Assembly: GCA_021732045.1 (NCBI GenBank)
Contig: JAKFWK010000003.1
Span: 124,001 to 188,000, forward strand
Source of the DNA: Sulfurimonas sp.
GTDB lineage: Bacteria > Campylobacterota > Campylobacteria > Campylobacterales > Sulfurimonadaceae
Reading direction: 5' to 3'
DNA: 64,000 nucleotides
Position numbers and translations under genes: made by a program. Under the pieces are notes generated by a model. It ran no database searches. It saw only the letters and a list, made by a program, of their open reading frames with translations, and was not told the DNA's origin. This document shows positions 30,017-39,823 of this stretch, in pieces (within the stretch, counting starts at the first letter, position 1; every line of letters starts with the position of its first letter).

Positions 30017-31220
30017 TTTAATAGTTAAGATGGCTTGGAAAAACTCATTTTTAAGACCAGCTCGCACGCTTCTTGTTGTGGCCATGATTACGGTGAGTAT
30101 GAGCATGATGCTAGGTATTCAGGGGCTATATGATGGTATGGCTGAGAATATGATTGATAAAAACAGAAGAAGTGGAAGCGGTGATATAACTTTTTATGCA
30201 AAAGAGTATAGAGTTCAGAAGGATTTGAAATATAGAATTAAAAATGCCTCTGCTATAAAAGATGAACTGAAAAATATGCAGGGTGTAAAGAGCGTTGTTC
30301 TAAGGGTCCGTGCCGATGGACTTCTTTCGACTGCTCGAAAGTCATCATTCTCCTTTATGCAGGGGATAGATATTAAAGAAGAGAATCACTTTGGAAGATT
30401 TAGCGAGTTTCTAAAAGAGGGTGAAATAAAACTAGAAAATGGAGATGCGGTCATAGGGCTAGAGCTAGCAAAAAAACTTAAACTTCACATCGGCTCTAAG
30501 GTTGTTTTTTCCACACAAGATGTGATGGGTGAGATAAACTCGGTTGCGCTGAAGATTAGAGGTATAGTCCAGACTACAAATATCGAGCTTGATGATGGCG
30601 CAATATTTATAGATATTAAAGATATACACCGTTTCTTGGGTACGAGTTCTGGTGACGCAACGCAGATAGCAGTTGTTTGCAAAGATGAAGGGCTTATAGG
30701 CAGACTTCAGACAAAATACGGAGGGCTCGATGTTAAGAGTTTCCTAGAACTGCAGCCCATGATGAAGATGATGCAGGATATTATGTTTATATTTAACTCC
30801 ATTACCTTTTTTATAGTTATGAGTGTTGTTTTTGTTGGTATATTTGGCGTCATGTATGTTTCAATTCTTGACAGAATTAGAGAGTTTGGTATTATGCTTG
30901 GTCTTGGAATGCACTATAAATATATAAGATTGCAGATTTTTATAGAGGCTATGTTTGTCGGGCTTATTGGATATCTTGGTGGAGCTATTTTTGGGGCAAT
31001 CTTGCTAATATATTTAAGAGATTATGGAGTTGATTTAAGCTCATTTTCTGATGCTCTGGAGATGTGGGGCTATGAAGCGATAATACATGGAACGATAAAA
31101 ATCTCATATTTTACTACCACTTTTGTGGCGATTATAACCGCATCGCTTTTGAGTGTAATAATTCCGCTTAGAAAAATTAAAAAACTAAATCCAATTGAAG
31201 TAATTAAGGCTGAGAAATGA
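30009..31220 (+). CDS. ABC transporter permease 2, FtsX/LolE type
   Basis: Second permease, about 403 residues, with the same plan: N-terminal helix (about 18-38), periplasmic domain and three C-terminal helices, with RIREFGIMLGLGMHYKYIR as the cytoplasmic loop. GDAVIGLELAKKLKLHIGSKV parallels GSELAKKLKLHVGDEV in permease 1, so the two arose by duplication. I chose ATG 30009, which overlaps the preceding gene by 8 bp; a TTG at 29994 is in frame. The stop overlaps the ATPase start in ATGA. Confidence 0.85.
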   Translation: MYSLIVKMAWKNSFLRPARTLLVVAMITVSMSMMLGIQGLYDGMAENMIDKNRRSGSGDITFYAKEYRVQKDLKYRIKNASAIKDELKNMQGVKSVVLRVRADGLLSTARKSSFSFMQGIDIKEENHFGRFSEFLKEGEIKLENGDAVIGLELAKKLKLHIGSKVVFSTQDVMGEINSVALKIRGIVQTTNIELDDGAIFIDIKDIHRFLGTSSGDATQIAVVCKDEGLIGRLQTKYGGLDVKSFLELQPMMKMMQDIMFIFNSITFFIVMSVVFVGIFGVMYVSILDRIREFGIMLGLGMHYKYIRLQIFIEAMFVGLIGYLGGAIFGAILLIYLRDYGVDLSSFSDALEMWGYEAIIHGTIKISYFTTTFVAIITASLLSVIIPLRKIKKLNPIEVIKAEK

Positions 31221-31897
31221 TAAAACTGCAAAATGTAAACAAATATTTTTACAGAGGTGAACCAAGAGAAGTGCATGCGCTTTGTGATATAAGCTTGACA
31301 ATAGAGGCTGGGGAGTTTACGCTTTTGAGTGGTCCTTCAGGTTGCGGAAAAACAACACTTTTGAATGCCATAGGTGCGCTGGATGGTATAGATAGCGGAG
31401 AGATATATCTTGATGAGACAGAGATAGGCTCGCTCGATGAAGATGCGCGCACAACCCTTAGACTCAATGAATTGGGATTTGTTTTTCAAGCATATAACTT
31501 GGTTCCAGTACTTAGCGTTGAGGAGAATATAGGTTTTGTCATGAGGCTCCGTGGTTTTAGTGATGAGGAGATAAGAAGAAGGGTATTAGAGGTTGCAGCA
31601 CTTTTGGAGATAGACAATAAATTAAAGTCACTTCCAAATACACTCAGCGGGGGACAGCAGCAGCGAGTTGCAGTCGCAAGAGCTGTTGCCGCAAAACCTA
31701 AGATAATTTTAGCTGATGAGCCGACAGCAAATCTTGATTCTAACAATTCACAGATACTTATGAACATGATGAGGGAGCTAAATGAGAGAGAGGGTATAAG
31801 TATCTTGTTTGCCTCTCATGATGAGTTGATTATGCACAGCGTTAGAAGAGTGATAACACTTAATGATGGTATTTTGATTAATGACCACAAGCTATAA
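31217..31897 (+). CDS. ABC transporter ATPase, LolD/MacB type
   Basis: Energises the two FtsX-type permeases just upstream. The 226-residue protein has Walker [13 protein letters not shown] (near residue 39), the Q-loop in FVFQAYNLVPVL, signature [14 protein letters not shown] (near 143), Walker B IILADEPTANLD and the switch His in FASHDE. The ADEPTANLD wording is characteristic of the LolD/MacB/FtsE group. The start overlaps permease 2 by 4 bp, and the end overlaps the barrel gene by 17 bp. Confidence 0.92.
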   Translation: MIKLQNVNKYFYRGEPREVHALCDISLTIEAGEFTLLSGPSGCGKTTLLNAIGALDGIDSGEIYLDETEIGSLDEDARTTLRLNELGFVFQAYNLVPVLSVEENIGFVMRLRGFSDEEIRRRVLEVAALLEIDNKLKSLPNTLSGGQQQRVAVARAVAAKPKIILADEPTANLDSNNSQILMNMMRELNEREGISILFASHDELIMHSVRRVITLNDGILINDHKL

Positions 31898-33041
31898 AAG
31901 GTTATTCTTTGCCCTAATTATCTGCTTTGGCTCGTTATATGCGGATTTTGATTATAAAATCAGCAACACAAATATTACACTCTCTGGCGGTTCAATGACT
32001 CAAAAAGAAAAAAACAATATATACAATTATGATAGATTGAGAGTTCAAACAGATTATACTGATAATGGTTTTTTTGGGACTGTTATCGGCGATGGCATTA
32101 ACTATTTAGGCGGTGCTTATGTAAACTCAAATGATTTTGAGTACCTGAAAAGATCTCGTTCTGATACCACTTTTAAAACACAGACAAATTTTAAAGATTA
32201 CGGTAATGGTTCAGCTTATGCAAAACTTTATAGAGCGTACGGAGGCTATGAAGATGCTAAAAATAGGGTTGTAGTCGGTTTGCAAAATATCTCTATGGGG
32301 GTAGGGCGAATATGGACGCCGACAAATATATTTAACCCAAAAAATATCTATGCTCTGGAGCCTGATGAGGTCTTTGGAGTAAGCGCACTCTCTTATGTGA
32401 GATATTTGGATGAAACTTCGCATGTGACATTTGTAGCAAGTCAAAACTCAGAACATAGTTATAAGTATGCAGGGCAATATAAAAGTTTTTTAAACTTTGC
32501 AGATGTTGCTTTGAATGTTGTATCTTCAGATAGAACTAAAATGATAGCTTATGAGATAGAGGGGAATCTGGCTGATACTGGGGTAGAACTTAGGAGTGAG
32601 GCAGCATATATAAAAAGCACTCTCTTTGATACAAGCTATAAAGAGAATAAAAAAGAGTTTTATCAAGGGGTAGTGGGCGCCGAATATGGATTTAAAAATG
32701 GCGTAACTCTAGTACTTGAATCACTATATAGTTCAAAGAAATTTTCATATGATGAGGTTTTGTCCAATCTAAACTCTGATATTTTATCAAATCTTGTTTA
32801 TTCAAATTTTTATACCGGAGCCACACTCTCATATAGCTTTAATCTCTTTTTGGACGCTTCTATTTTATATATAGAGAGTTTTAGTGGCAGAAATTCACGC
32901 TTTGTATCGCCAACTTTAAAATATACGCTGAATGATTACAACTCATTTATGATAGGCGCTCAGATACAAAATGGTAAAAATGAGAGTGAATTTGGAGCTT
33001 TCGAGAATAGATACTATTTTAAGTGGAGTTTGTCGTTTTGA
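31881..33041 (+). CDS. Putative outer-membrane beta-barrel protein
   Basis: A 386-residue protein with a signal peptide (about residues 1-21, ending LYA) and a body of alternating hydrophobic and aromatic strands, ending in the aromatic residue of FKWSLSF, as expected for BAM-assembled barrels. No family name is recognised with certainty. Its start lies inside the ABC ATPase gene, so it is translationally coupled to the LolA/ABC operon and may be that system's outer-membrane end point. Confidence 0.7.
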   Translation: MTTSYKRLFFALIICFGSLYADFDYKISNTNITLSGGSMTQKEKNNIYNYDRLRVQTDYTDNGFFGTVIGDGINYLGGAYVNSNDFEYLKRSRSDTTFKTQTNFKDYGNGSAYAKLYRAYGGYEDAKNRVVVGLQNISMGVGRIWTPTNIFNPKNIYALEPDEVFGVSALSYVRYLDETSHVTFVASQNSEHSYKYAGQYKSFLNFADVALNVVSSDRTKMIAYEIEGNLADTGVELRSEAAYIKSTLFDTSYKENKKEFYQGVVGAEYGFKNGVTLVLESLYSSKKFSYDEVLSNLNSDILSNLVYSNFYTGATLSYSFNLFLDASILYIESFSGRNSRFVSPTLKYTLNDYNSFMIGAQIQNGKNESEFGAFENRYYFKWSLSF

Positions 33042-33059
33042 TTGAGAGTTTAGTCTAGC

Positions 33060-33080
33060 CCAAAGGAGGCTATCCTTTGG
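33060..33080. terminator. Hairpin between barrel gene and leuA
   Basis: CCAAAGGA pairs perfectly with TCCTTTGG around a five-base loop, in the short gap between two convergent genes. No U tract follows on either side. Confidence 0.55.
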
Positions 33081-33089
33081 TAAAACACT

Positions 33090-34748
33090 CTAGTTAAACG
33101 CTCTATTGAGTGCGGAAAATAGCGCTTTTATGGATGCTGTTGCAATATCACTATCAATTCCTACTCCAAAACATGAGAGAACATCTTTGCTCTGAATTTG
33201 GATATAGGCTACGGCTTGCGCAGAACTTTTATCCCCGCATGAGTGTTCAGAATAGGAATTTATCTTAAACTCATTTTTGTAATCTTTCATTAAAGCATCT
33301 TTGCATGCGTCAATCGGACCGTTTCCTTCACCGTTAGAAATAATAGTTTTCCCGTTGTACTCATAAGTCAAAGTACAAGTTGATACTTTCTTGCCAGACG
33401 AGAGAGATATATCCACTAACGAGATATGTTCTGGCATCTCAAAGTAGTGTTTTTTAAATGTCTCTAAAATCTCGCTAGGCTCAAGCTCTCTGCCCTTTTC
33501 ATCGCTTAGAGTTTGTACATATCGCCCTATCTCGGGATGCATTGCTTTTGGAAGTTGATAGCCATAATTCTTCTCTAAAATGTACGCAACTCCGCCTTTT
33601 CCTGATTGAGAGTTGATTCGGATAATACTCTCATAAGTTCTTCCAACATCGGCTGGGTCTATCGGTAAATAAGGAACTTCCCAGAAGCTGTCCTCTTTTG
33701 CTTTTTGATGCGCCAAGCCCTTATTTATGGCATCTTGATGTGAACCAGAAAATGCAGTGTAAACTAATTCACCGACATAGGGATGTCGAGGATGGGTTGG
33801 CATTTCTGTACATCTCTCAACAACCTCTAAAACTTCATTAATATCAGAGAAATCAAGCTCTGGATTTACTCCTTGAGTTAGCATATTTAGAGCTAAAGTG
33901 ATGATGTCCACATTCCCGGTTCTCTCACCATTGCTCAAAAGTGTTCCCTCAACCCTGTCTGCACCGGCTAAAAGTGCTAACTCGGTTGCAGCCACCGAAG
34001 TGCCTCTGTCATTATGAGTGTGTGTTGAGATTATCACATTTTCGCGATTATCTAAATGTCTGCTCATCCACTCAATCTGGTCAGCATAAATATTTGGAGT
34101 TGCCATCTCAACGGTTGCAGGCAAGTTAATGATAACTTTTCGGTTTTCATTCATTCCCCAGCGAGCGGTCACGGCGTTACATATACGAGCTGAAAACTCT
34201 AGTTCAGTTCCCGTAAAACTCTCAGGCGAATACTCTAAAAATATCTCTCCGTCATGTTCTTTCTCATATTTTTTGACCAAATCAACACCCTCTAATGCAA
34301 GTGCAATAATCTCGTCTTGACTTTTGCCAAAAACAATCTTTCTTTGTGCAACCGAAGTTGAGTTATAAATATGCACAGTCGCCTTTTTTACGCCTTTTAA
34401 CGACTCAAAAGTTTTGGCAATAAGATGCTCTCTTGCTTGAACAAGCACCTGAATTGTCACATCATCAGGGATAAGTTTATGGTCAACAAGATGGCGTAAA
34501 AAGTCAAATTCTACTTTAGAAGCCGACGGAAAACCAACTTCAATTTCCTTAAATCCGAGTTTTAGTAAGAGTGCAAAAAGTGAGAGTTTTTTAGTTATAT
34601 CCATGGGAGTGATTAACGCCTGATTTCCATCACGCAAGTCAACACTGCACCATTTTGGAGCTTTTGTTATAGTTTTGGTTGGCCACTCTCTATTTGGCAA
34701 ATTAATTTGTGGATATGGGCAATACTTCCCAATAATAGCTTGATTCAT
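33090..34748 (-). CDS. leuA: 2-isopropylmalate synthase (large, type 2)
   Basis: Condenses acetyl-CoA with 2-oxoisovalerate, the first step of leucine synthesis. The 552-residue protein opens with KAPKWCSVDLRDGNQAL, where the metal-binding Asp lies, and has the HTHNDRGTS metal-site motif near residue 245. The C-terminal ~140 residues form the LeuA dimerisation/regulatory domain, usually the leucine feedback site. The length and N-terminal extension match the fungal-like subgroup. It stands alone here; ilvE is 9 kb away. Confidence 0.93.
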   Translation of the reverse strand: MNQAIIGKYCPYPQINLPNREWPTKTITKAPKWCSVDLRDGNQALITPMDITKKLSLFALLLKLGFKEIEVGFPSASKVEFDFLRHLVDHKLIPDDVTIQVLVQAREHLIAKTFESLKGVKKATVHIYNSTSVAQRKIVFGKSQDEIIALALEGVDLVKKYEKEHDGEIFLEYSPESFTGTELEFSARICNAVTARWGMNENRKVIINLPATVEMATPNIYADQIEWMSRHLDNRENVIISTHTHNDRGTSVAATELALLAGADRVEGTLLSNGERTGNVDIITLALNMLTQGVNPELDFSDINEVLEVVERCTEMPTHPRHPYVGELVYTAFSGSHQDAINKGLAHQKAKEDSFWEVPYLPIDPADVGRTYESIIRINSQSGKGGVAYILEKNYGYQLPKAMHPEIGRYVQTLSDEKGRELEPSEILETFKKHYFEMPEHISLVDISLSSGKKVSTCTLTYEYNGKTIISNGEGNGPIDACKDALMKDYKNEFKINSYSEHSCGDKSSAQAVAYIQIQSKDVLSCFGVGIDSDIATASIKALFSALNRAFN

Positions 34749-34892
34749 TATGAACCTTTTTTTAAAAATTCAATAGCGCACTCTTACATGACTATTGTGG
34801 ATGGAATTATAGCAAATTAATGGTTGTGGAAATTTAACGCTAAGTTTGATGTTGTTTAAAAGTGTATGGAAATCTTAAAATTGGGAAGATTT

Positions 34893-34919
34893 AATTTCCC
34901 CGCAGAAAGCGAGAAAATT
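34893..34919 (-). terminator. Imperfect hairpin downstream of glnA
   Basis: AATTTCCCCGC and GCGAGAAAATT pair with two mismatches around a short loop, within 10 bases of the glnA stop codon. Likely but weak as a terminator; no U tract is evident. Confidence 0.35.
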
Positions 34920-34925
34920 AGAGAT

Positions 34926-36356
34926 TTAGCAAGAGTAAGTAGTTTTGAACTCGTATGCAGTTGGGCGACTCTCGTCTGGCCAAACTTGTCTCTCGAACAT
35001 ATAGTGTTGATAATCAGTGATGAAAAGATCTGTAAATACAGGTTTCAAGAAATCATGATCAGCAATCAGTGCCTCTGTTGCTTCGCGAAGAGTGTGAGGC
35101 ATTTGAGGGATACCTTTTTCACGAATCTCATCTAAACTTAGTTCAAATAAGTCTTCATCCATTGGTCCAACAGGAACAGTTTTGTTTTTGATACCATCTA
35201 AACCAGCCATCATCATAGCTGAAAATGCAAGATATGGACAAGATGTTGAGTCTGGGAATCTCATCTCAATGCGAGTAGCTTTTTCGCCAGCACCATAAGG
35301 GATACGGCAAGATGCAGAACGATTTTGCATAGAGTAAGTCAAGATACTTGGAGCCTCAAACCCTGGAATAAGTCTTTTGTATGAGTTTGTTGATGGATTA
35401 GTAAGTGCCGCAACTGCTTTAGCGTGAGCAAAAACACCGCCAGTGTAGTGTAGAGCCATCTCTGAAAGATTAGCATAGTTACCCTGTTTGTAGAAAAGAT
35501 TTTTACCATCTTTCCATAGAGATTGGTGTACATGCATACCGTTTCCATTATCACCATATAGTGGTTTTGGCATAAATGTTGCAGTTTTACCATTTAAGTG
35601 AGCTACCATTTTTACAACATATTTTAGTTTTTGTACATTGTCAGCGGCAGTTATGATGTCAGAGAAAACGATACCGATTTCACCTTGACCTTGTGCAACT
35701 TCATGGTGACCAAGTACAACTTCCAAGCCAACTTGCTCTAAAACTTGCATCATTTCAGCTCTTAAATCAACTTGTGTATCGATTGGAGATACTGGAAAAT
35801 AGCCACCTTTAACGCCACCACGGTGACCTGTGTTGTAGCCATCTTTGTAGTTAGTATTTGAGTTCCAATCACCCTCTTCGGTGTCTATTCTATAGCCTGA
35901 TTCGTTCATGCTATCTTTGATTCTAACATCATCAAAAACAAAAAATTCGTTCTCAGGTCCAAAATAAGCAGCATCAGCAATACCAAGAGACTCTGCATGC
36001 GCTAATGTTTTTTTAGCGATTGAGCGAGGACACTTCTCATATAGTTCATTTTTATAGATGTTATATACATCACAAATAACAATGATGGTAGGGTCTGAAG
36101 TAAAAGGATCAAGAAATGCAGTCGGAACATCAGCTTTTAAAAGCATATCTGATCTGTTGATTGGTTGCCATTTCTCAATCGATGAGCCATCAAAAGGGAA
36201 GCCATTTGTTAGGTTATCTTTATTTACCGCACTAGCTCTATAAGTAACATGATGCCATGTACCTTTTAAATCTGTAAATCTTAAATCTACAAATCCAACA
36301 TCATTCTCTTCACAAAAAGCAAAGAATTCTTCTACATTATTAACAAATTTTCCCAT
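34926..36356 (-). CDS. glnA: Type I glutamine synthetase, without the adenylylation tyrosine
   Basis: Makes glutamine from glutamate, ammonia and ATP; forms a dodecamer in the cytoplasm. I start at ATG 36356 because AGGAGA lies 7 bases upstream; this gives 476 residues. Core motifs include the catalytic-loop [23 protein letters not shown] and the ATP-site NRSASCRIP. At the place of the regulatory Tyr (in NLYDLPPE of enteric enzymes) this protein has DLFEL, with Phe404. GlnE-type adenylylation is therefore excluded, as also known for Helicobacter pylori GlnA. Control must be by transcription or feedback. Confidence 0.95.
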   Translation of the reverse strand: MGKFVNNVEEFFAFCEENDVGFVDLRFTDLKGTWHHVTYRASAVNKDNLTNGFPFDGSSIEKWQPINRSDMLLKADVPTAFLDPFTSDPTIIVICDVYNIYKNELYEKCPRSIAKKTLAHAESLGIADAAYFGPENEFFVFDDVRIKDSMNESGYRIDTEEGDWNSNTNYKDGYNTGHRGGVKGGYFPVSPIDTQVDLRAEMMQVLEQVGLEVVLGHHEVAQGQGEIGIVFSDIITAADNVQKLKYVVKMVAHLNGKTATFMPKPLYGDNGNGMHVHQSLWKDGKNLFYKQGNYANLSEMALHYTGGVFAHAKAVAALTNPSTNSYKRLIPGFEAPSILTYSMQNRSASCRIPYGAGEKATRIEMRFPDSTSCPYLAFSAMMMAGLDGIKNKTVPVGPMDEDLFELSLDEIREKGIPQMPHTLREATEALIADHDFLKPVFTDLFITDYQHYMFERQVWPDESRPTAYEFKTTYSC

Positions 36357-36470
36357 TAATTGTCTCCTGAAATTTTGCAAACAGTATATCTAATAAGTAC
36401 ATAAAAAAATAAGTTTAGTGCTTAAATTTTGCGCACAAGACCATAAACAAGATTCTAAATAGAGGTAAGA

Positions 36471-37142
36471 TTAGTTAAAAGTGCTTATCTCTCCACCTCT
36501 TTGAGCATATCTCATAAGATTTGCTATGGTTACCGATCTGTCGCATGATCTCTCAAGTTTTCTAAGTGTTCCTAGTATTTTCACATACTCAGCTGAGAGC
36601 TCTTTTTCGCTTATGATTTTGTTTAAAATCTCTTTTTCTATCACAGAGAAAAGATCATCATTCATGCTCTCTTCTATGACTACTTTACGATAGTTATCGT
36701 CAAAATTGCACTCATCATGCTTATCAAAGCACTCTGTGATATATCTAAGAGCGTTTATGCTGCTTTTGTGCAAAAGAGCGATGCTTGGCTTAAAAAACTC
36801 AATATCAAACCCACTGCCAAGGTGTTCTCTCATGCGCTTTGCATACTTTTGTATTCCCTCTCCGATGGATACAATCTCACCTGTCATTTTCAGAAATGCA
36901 ACTAAAAAACGAAGCTCTTTTGCCTCAGGAGCATATAGAGCAAAGACTTTTATAATCTCATTGTCGATTATGTCGCCTCTAAGTTTTACTTTACTTAGTA
37001 CATTTTTGACTTCTTTAAACTTAGCCTCATCGTTGTCTTTAAAAGCTTCCAAAGATAACTCATTTGCGACCGTCATCTCTTTTAGAAGTGAAGATATTTT
37101 CTCTCTTATTTCGTCAGTCTTTTTATCATACTTTTTTATCAT
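36471..37142 (-). CDS. phoU: Phosphate transport regulator PhoU
   Basis: A 223-residue all-helical protein of two PhoU repeats, with the acidic metal-binding pattern partly visible in RGDIIDNEIIKVFALYAPEA (first repeat). It typically links the Pst transporter to the PhoR kinase and damps phosphate uptake. It is the last gene of the pstCAB-phoU operon, 25 bp after pstB. The gene is divergent enough that some databases would call it DUF47-like, but the context supports PhoU. Confidence 0.85.
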   Translation of the reverse strand: MIKKYDKKTDEIREKISSLLKEMTVANELSLEAFKDNDEAKFKEVKNVLSKVKLRGDIIDNEIIKVFALYAPEAKELRFLVAFLKMTGEIVSIGEGIQKYAKRMREHLGSGFDIEFFKPSIALLHKSSINALRYITECFDKHDECNFDDNYRKVVIEESMNDDLFSVIEKEILNKIISEKELSAEYVKILGTLRKLERSCDRSVTIANLMRYAQRGGEISTFN

Positions 37143-37167
37143 ATTATCTCCTTAATGTTCTGTTTTT

Positions 37168-37953
37168 TCAACCAAATTTGCCAGTTATATACTCTTCTGT
37201 TAGTCTCTCTCTTGGCGTAACAAAAAGCTCTTCTGTAATGCCAAGTTCTATTAGTTCGCCCATATACATAAATCCAGTGTAGTCACTTACCCTCGCGGCT
37301 TGTTGCATATTGTGTGTAACTATGACAATGGAGACTCTATCTTTAAGTTCAACAATAAGTTCCTCAATTCCAGCCGTAGAGATTGGGTCAAGAGCGCTTG
37401 TTGGTTCATCAAAAAGTAGAACTTCTGGTTCAACGGCAATTGCTCTTGCGATGCAGAGTCTCTGCTGCTGTCCGCCTGAGAGACCATTTGCGTCATGTTT
37501 TAGTCTATCTTTTACCTCTTTAAAAATTGCCGCATCTTTGAGTGCTTTTTCAACTCTATCTGCAAGCTCAGTTTTGTTTTTAACCCCTTGAAGTCTCATT
37601 CCATAAGCAACATTATCAAAAATACTCATAGGAAAAGCTGTAGGTTTTTGGAAAATCATTCCTATTTGGATTCTAAGATGTATAAGATCCTCTTTTGGAC
37701 TTAAAATATTTCTATCATGAAATAAAATTTCGCCACTGTATCTGTTTCCGGGATAAAGGTCATGCATACGGTTAAAGCTTCTAAGAAGCGTAGTTTTGCC
37801 ACATCCAGATGGTCCAATAAGTGCCGTTATACTGTTTTTTGCTATTGGCATATTTAGTGTTCTAATGCTTGGAGCATCTGTTCCTGCATACGAAAATTCA
37901 AAATTTTTAACTTCAAGTGCTTTGTTTTCTGTTATTTCAATGATTGTTGCCAT
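37168..37953 (-). CDS. pstB: Phosphate ABC transporter ATPase PstB
   Basis: Energises phosphate import. Starting at ATG 37953, which overlaps the pstA stop (TAATG), gives about 261 residues; a longer frame up to 38055 lies inside pstA and is not needed. Walker A is [20 protein letters not shown], the PstB-type wording; the signature is [14 protein letters not shown] and Walker B is [26 protein letters not shown] is the usual PstB C-terminus. Confidence 0.95.
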   Translation of the reverse strand: MATIIEITENKALEVKNFEFSYAGTDAPSIRTLNMPIAKNSITALIGPSGCGKTTLLRSFNRMHDLYPGNRYSGEILFHDRNILSPKEDLIHLRIQIGMIFQKPTAFPMSIFDNVAYGMRLQGVKNKTELADRVEKALKDAAIFKEVKDRLKHDANGLSGGQQQRLCIARAIAVEPEVLLFDEPTSALDPISTAGIEELIVELKDRVSIVIVTHNMQQAARVSDYTGFMYMGELIELGITEELFVTPRERLTEEYITGKFG

Positions 37954-38795
37954 TATCTGCCTTTTTTCTTTAGTAAAAATAGTCGTCCAATTATGTTTAG
38001 AATTAAAATAAACATACTGAGAATAAATGCTGCTGCCCAACCGAGCCTTTGCCAATCTTCATAAGGACTTGTCGCATAGTTGTACATAGTCACCGTAAGT
38101 GAAGCCATTGGTTTTATCATGTCTGTGTTTAAAAAGTTATCATTAAAAGATGTAAAGAGAAGCGGTGCTGTCTCTCCCGCAACTCTAGCAACACCTAAAA
38201 GAACACCTGTTAATATACCAGCTTTTGCGCCACGATATACTACTTGAGTTATCACTTTGTATTTTGGTGCGCCGAGTGCAAAAGCTGCTTCGCGAAGAGT
38301 TGAGGGGACAAGTTGAAGCATATCATCGGTTGTTCTTAATATAATCGGGAGCATAATGATCGTAAGTGCGATTGAACCAGCCCAACCACTAAAATGTCCC
38401 ATAGGATGAACAACTATAGCATAAACAAACGCGCCAATAACAATACTTGGAGCACTCATCATAATGTCTGAAATATCACGAATAGTCTCGGATAGTTTTG
38501 ATTTTTGCCCATACTCGCTTAGGTATGTTCCAGCTAAAATACCAAGAGGCACGCCTATGAATGTAGCAGCTCCAACAAGATATAGCTGACCAATAAGAGC
38601 ATGTTTTAAGCCACCATCTGGATTTCCAGAAGGAGCTCCTTCGTTTAAAAAGATGTTGAGGTTTAGCGCTTCAACGCCATTAATAACCAAGACGGATAAA
38701 ATCCAAAGTAAAAATCCCATCCCAACAAGAGCTGAAAGAGTAGATAAAACCATTACCGCATTATTTATAAAAACTCTTTTTTGAGTGTGAGTCAT
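37953..38795 (-). CDS. pstA: Phosphate ABC transporter permease PstA
   Basis: Inner-membrane permease of 280 residues with six hydrophobic segments. The EAA-type loop that contacts PstB reads [18 protein letters not shown]. It overlaps pstC upstream and pstB downstream by one base each through TAATG, so all three should be made in fixed proportion. Confidence 0.93.
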   Translation of the reverse strand: MTHTQKRVFINNAVMVLSTLSALVGMGFLLWILSVLVINGVEALNLNIFLNEGAPSGNPDGGLKHALIGQLYLVGAATFIGVPLGILAGTYLSEYGQKSKLSETIRDISDIMMSAPSIVIGAFVYAIVVHPMGHFSGWAGSIALTIIMLPIILRTTDDMLQLVPSTLREAAFALGAPKYKVITQVVYRGAKAGILTGVLLGVARVAGETAPLLFTSFNDNFLNTDMIKPMASLTVTMYNYATSPYEDWQRLGWAAAFILSMFILILNIIGRLFLLKKKGR

Positions 38796-39658
38796 TATGC
38801 AATCCTTTTTCGTCTAAGAAAATAAAATTTTGCTATAGATATAATCGTAAAGCTCACAACAAGAAGTAAAAGTGAGAGTTCAAAAAGAGATGAGTAGTAG
38901 ATTCCGCTATCTGCTTCATTAAACTCATTTGCTAGCGTTACAGGAATGGAAGTCGCCGCCTTTGTTAAATCAAATGATATTTTATGAACATTACCCATAA
39001 CAAATGTAACCGCCATCGTCTCGCCGATAGCACGACCAAGAGCCAATATAAATGAACCAATAATTCCAGCTTTAGCGTATGGAATAACTATATCTTTTAT
39101 AACATCCCATTTTGTCCCACCGAGTGCATAAGCTGACTCTTTTAGTATATCTGGAGTCGTGTTCATGGCATCCCTTGTAACTGCCGCCATAAATGGCAAA
39201 ATCATGATTGAGAGAACCATTCCAGCAGTGAGCATACTTATACCAACGCCGCCAAATATATCACGAACAATAGGTACAAAGTAAAAAAGTCCCCACATTC
39301 CATAGACGACTGATGGAATTGCAGCCAGAAGCTCGATGCTCACGCCAACTGGAGTTTTTAGTTTTGCAGGGGCTAGTTCACTTAAAAATATAGCAACTCC
39401 AATAGCCACAGGAACAGCTAACATCATGGCAATAAATGTCGAGATAACAGAGCCGTAAATAGCAGGAAGCGCACCAAATTTTTCTATATTTGGCGCCCAT
39501 TTATTCCCTAAAATAAAATCAAATCCAAGAGCTTTGATTGATTCCATTGAGTTTTGTACAAGGGTGGTAAATATCCAAGCAACCAAAAGTAGTACAGAAA
39601 TTGCAACAAGTTTACTTATATTTGAAAATAACTTATCTGCGAGATTATTCAAAATCAC
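38795..39658 (-). CDS. pstC: Phosphate ABC transporter permease PstC
   Basis: Partner permease of PstA, 287 residues with six hydrophobic segments and the EAA-type loop PDILKESAYALGGTKWDVI. It is first in the pstCAB-phoU operon, behind a GGAGT ribosome site and a Pho-box-like promoter at 39678-39711. The pstS gene is divergent instead of leading this operon, which differs from the enteric pstSCAB-phoU order. Confidence 0.93.
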   Translation of the reverse strand: MILNNLADKLFSNISKLVAISVLLLVAWIFTTLVQNSMESIKALGFDFILGNKWAPNIEKFGALPAIYGSVISTFIAMMLAVPVAIGVAIFLSELAPAKLKTPVGVSIELLAAIPSVVYGMWGLFYFVPIVRDIFGGVGISMLTAGMVLSIMILPFMAAVTRDAMNTTPDILKESAYALGGTKWDVIKDIVIPYAKAGIIGSFILALGRAIGETMAVTFVMGNVHKISFDLTKAATSIPVTLANEFNEADSGIYYSSLFELSLLLLVVSFTIISIAKFYFLRRKRIA

Positions 39659-39677
39659 TCCTTATTAAAAGTTTGCG

Positions 39678-39711
39678 ATTTTACTAGATTAAGGTTACAA
39701 AAAGATTACAA
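39678..39711 (-). promoter_or_regulatory. Pho-box promoter of pstC
   Basis: On the minus strand: TTGTAAT (39711-39705), 4 nt, TTGTAAC (39700-39694), 10 nt, then TAAAAT as -10 (39683-39678). This spacing equals that at the pstS and porin promoters in this window and the heptamer-4-heptamer plan of the Escherichia coli Pho box (CTGTCAT repeats). PhoB-type activation under phosphate limitation is inferred. Confidence 0.75.
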
Positions 39712-39759
39712 CTGCTTTATTGTTTTAGCATAATGTGAGATTGGTTTTTTAAAAATAGG

Positions 39760-39793
39760 CTGTAATAACTCTGTAATATTTGTTCCATATAAT
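39760..39793 (+). promoter_or_regulatory. Pho-box promoter of pstS
   Basis: CTGTAAT (39760-39766), 4 nt, CTGTAAT (39771-39777), 10 nt, then TATAAT (39788-39793), 30 bases before the pstS ATG. Both heptamers are identical and differ from the enteric CTGTCAT at one base. There is no separate -35 box; the second heptamer takes its place, as in activator-dependent Pho promoters. Confidence 0.8.
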
Positions 39794-39823
39794 TTCGCCA
39801 TCTTAAAAAATGCAAGGATTCAA

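Noticed and set aside
36357..36380. Longer N-terminus for glnA
   Set aside because: The eight extra codons cover the AGGAGA ribosome site of the better start.
37954..38055. Longer N-terminus for pstB reaching into pstA
   Set aside because: The extra 34 residues overlap the pstA coding end and are not needed; ATG 37953 gives the usual PstB length and a TAATG coupling like the rest of the operon.
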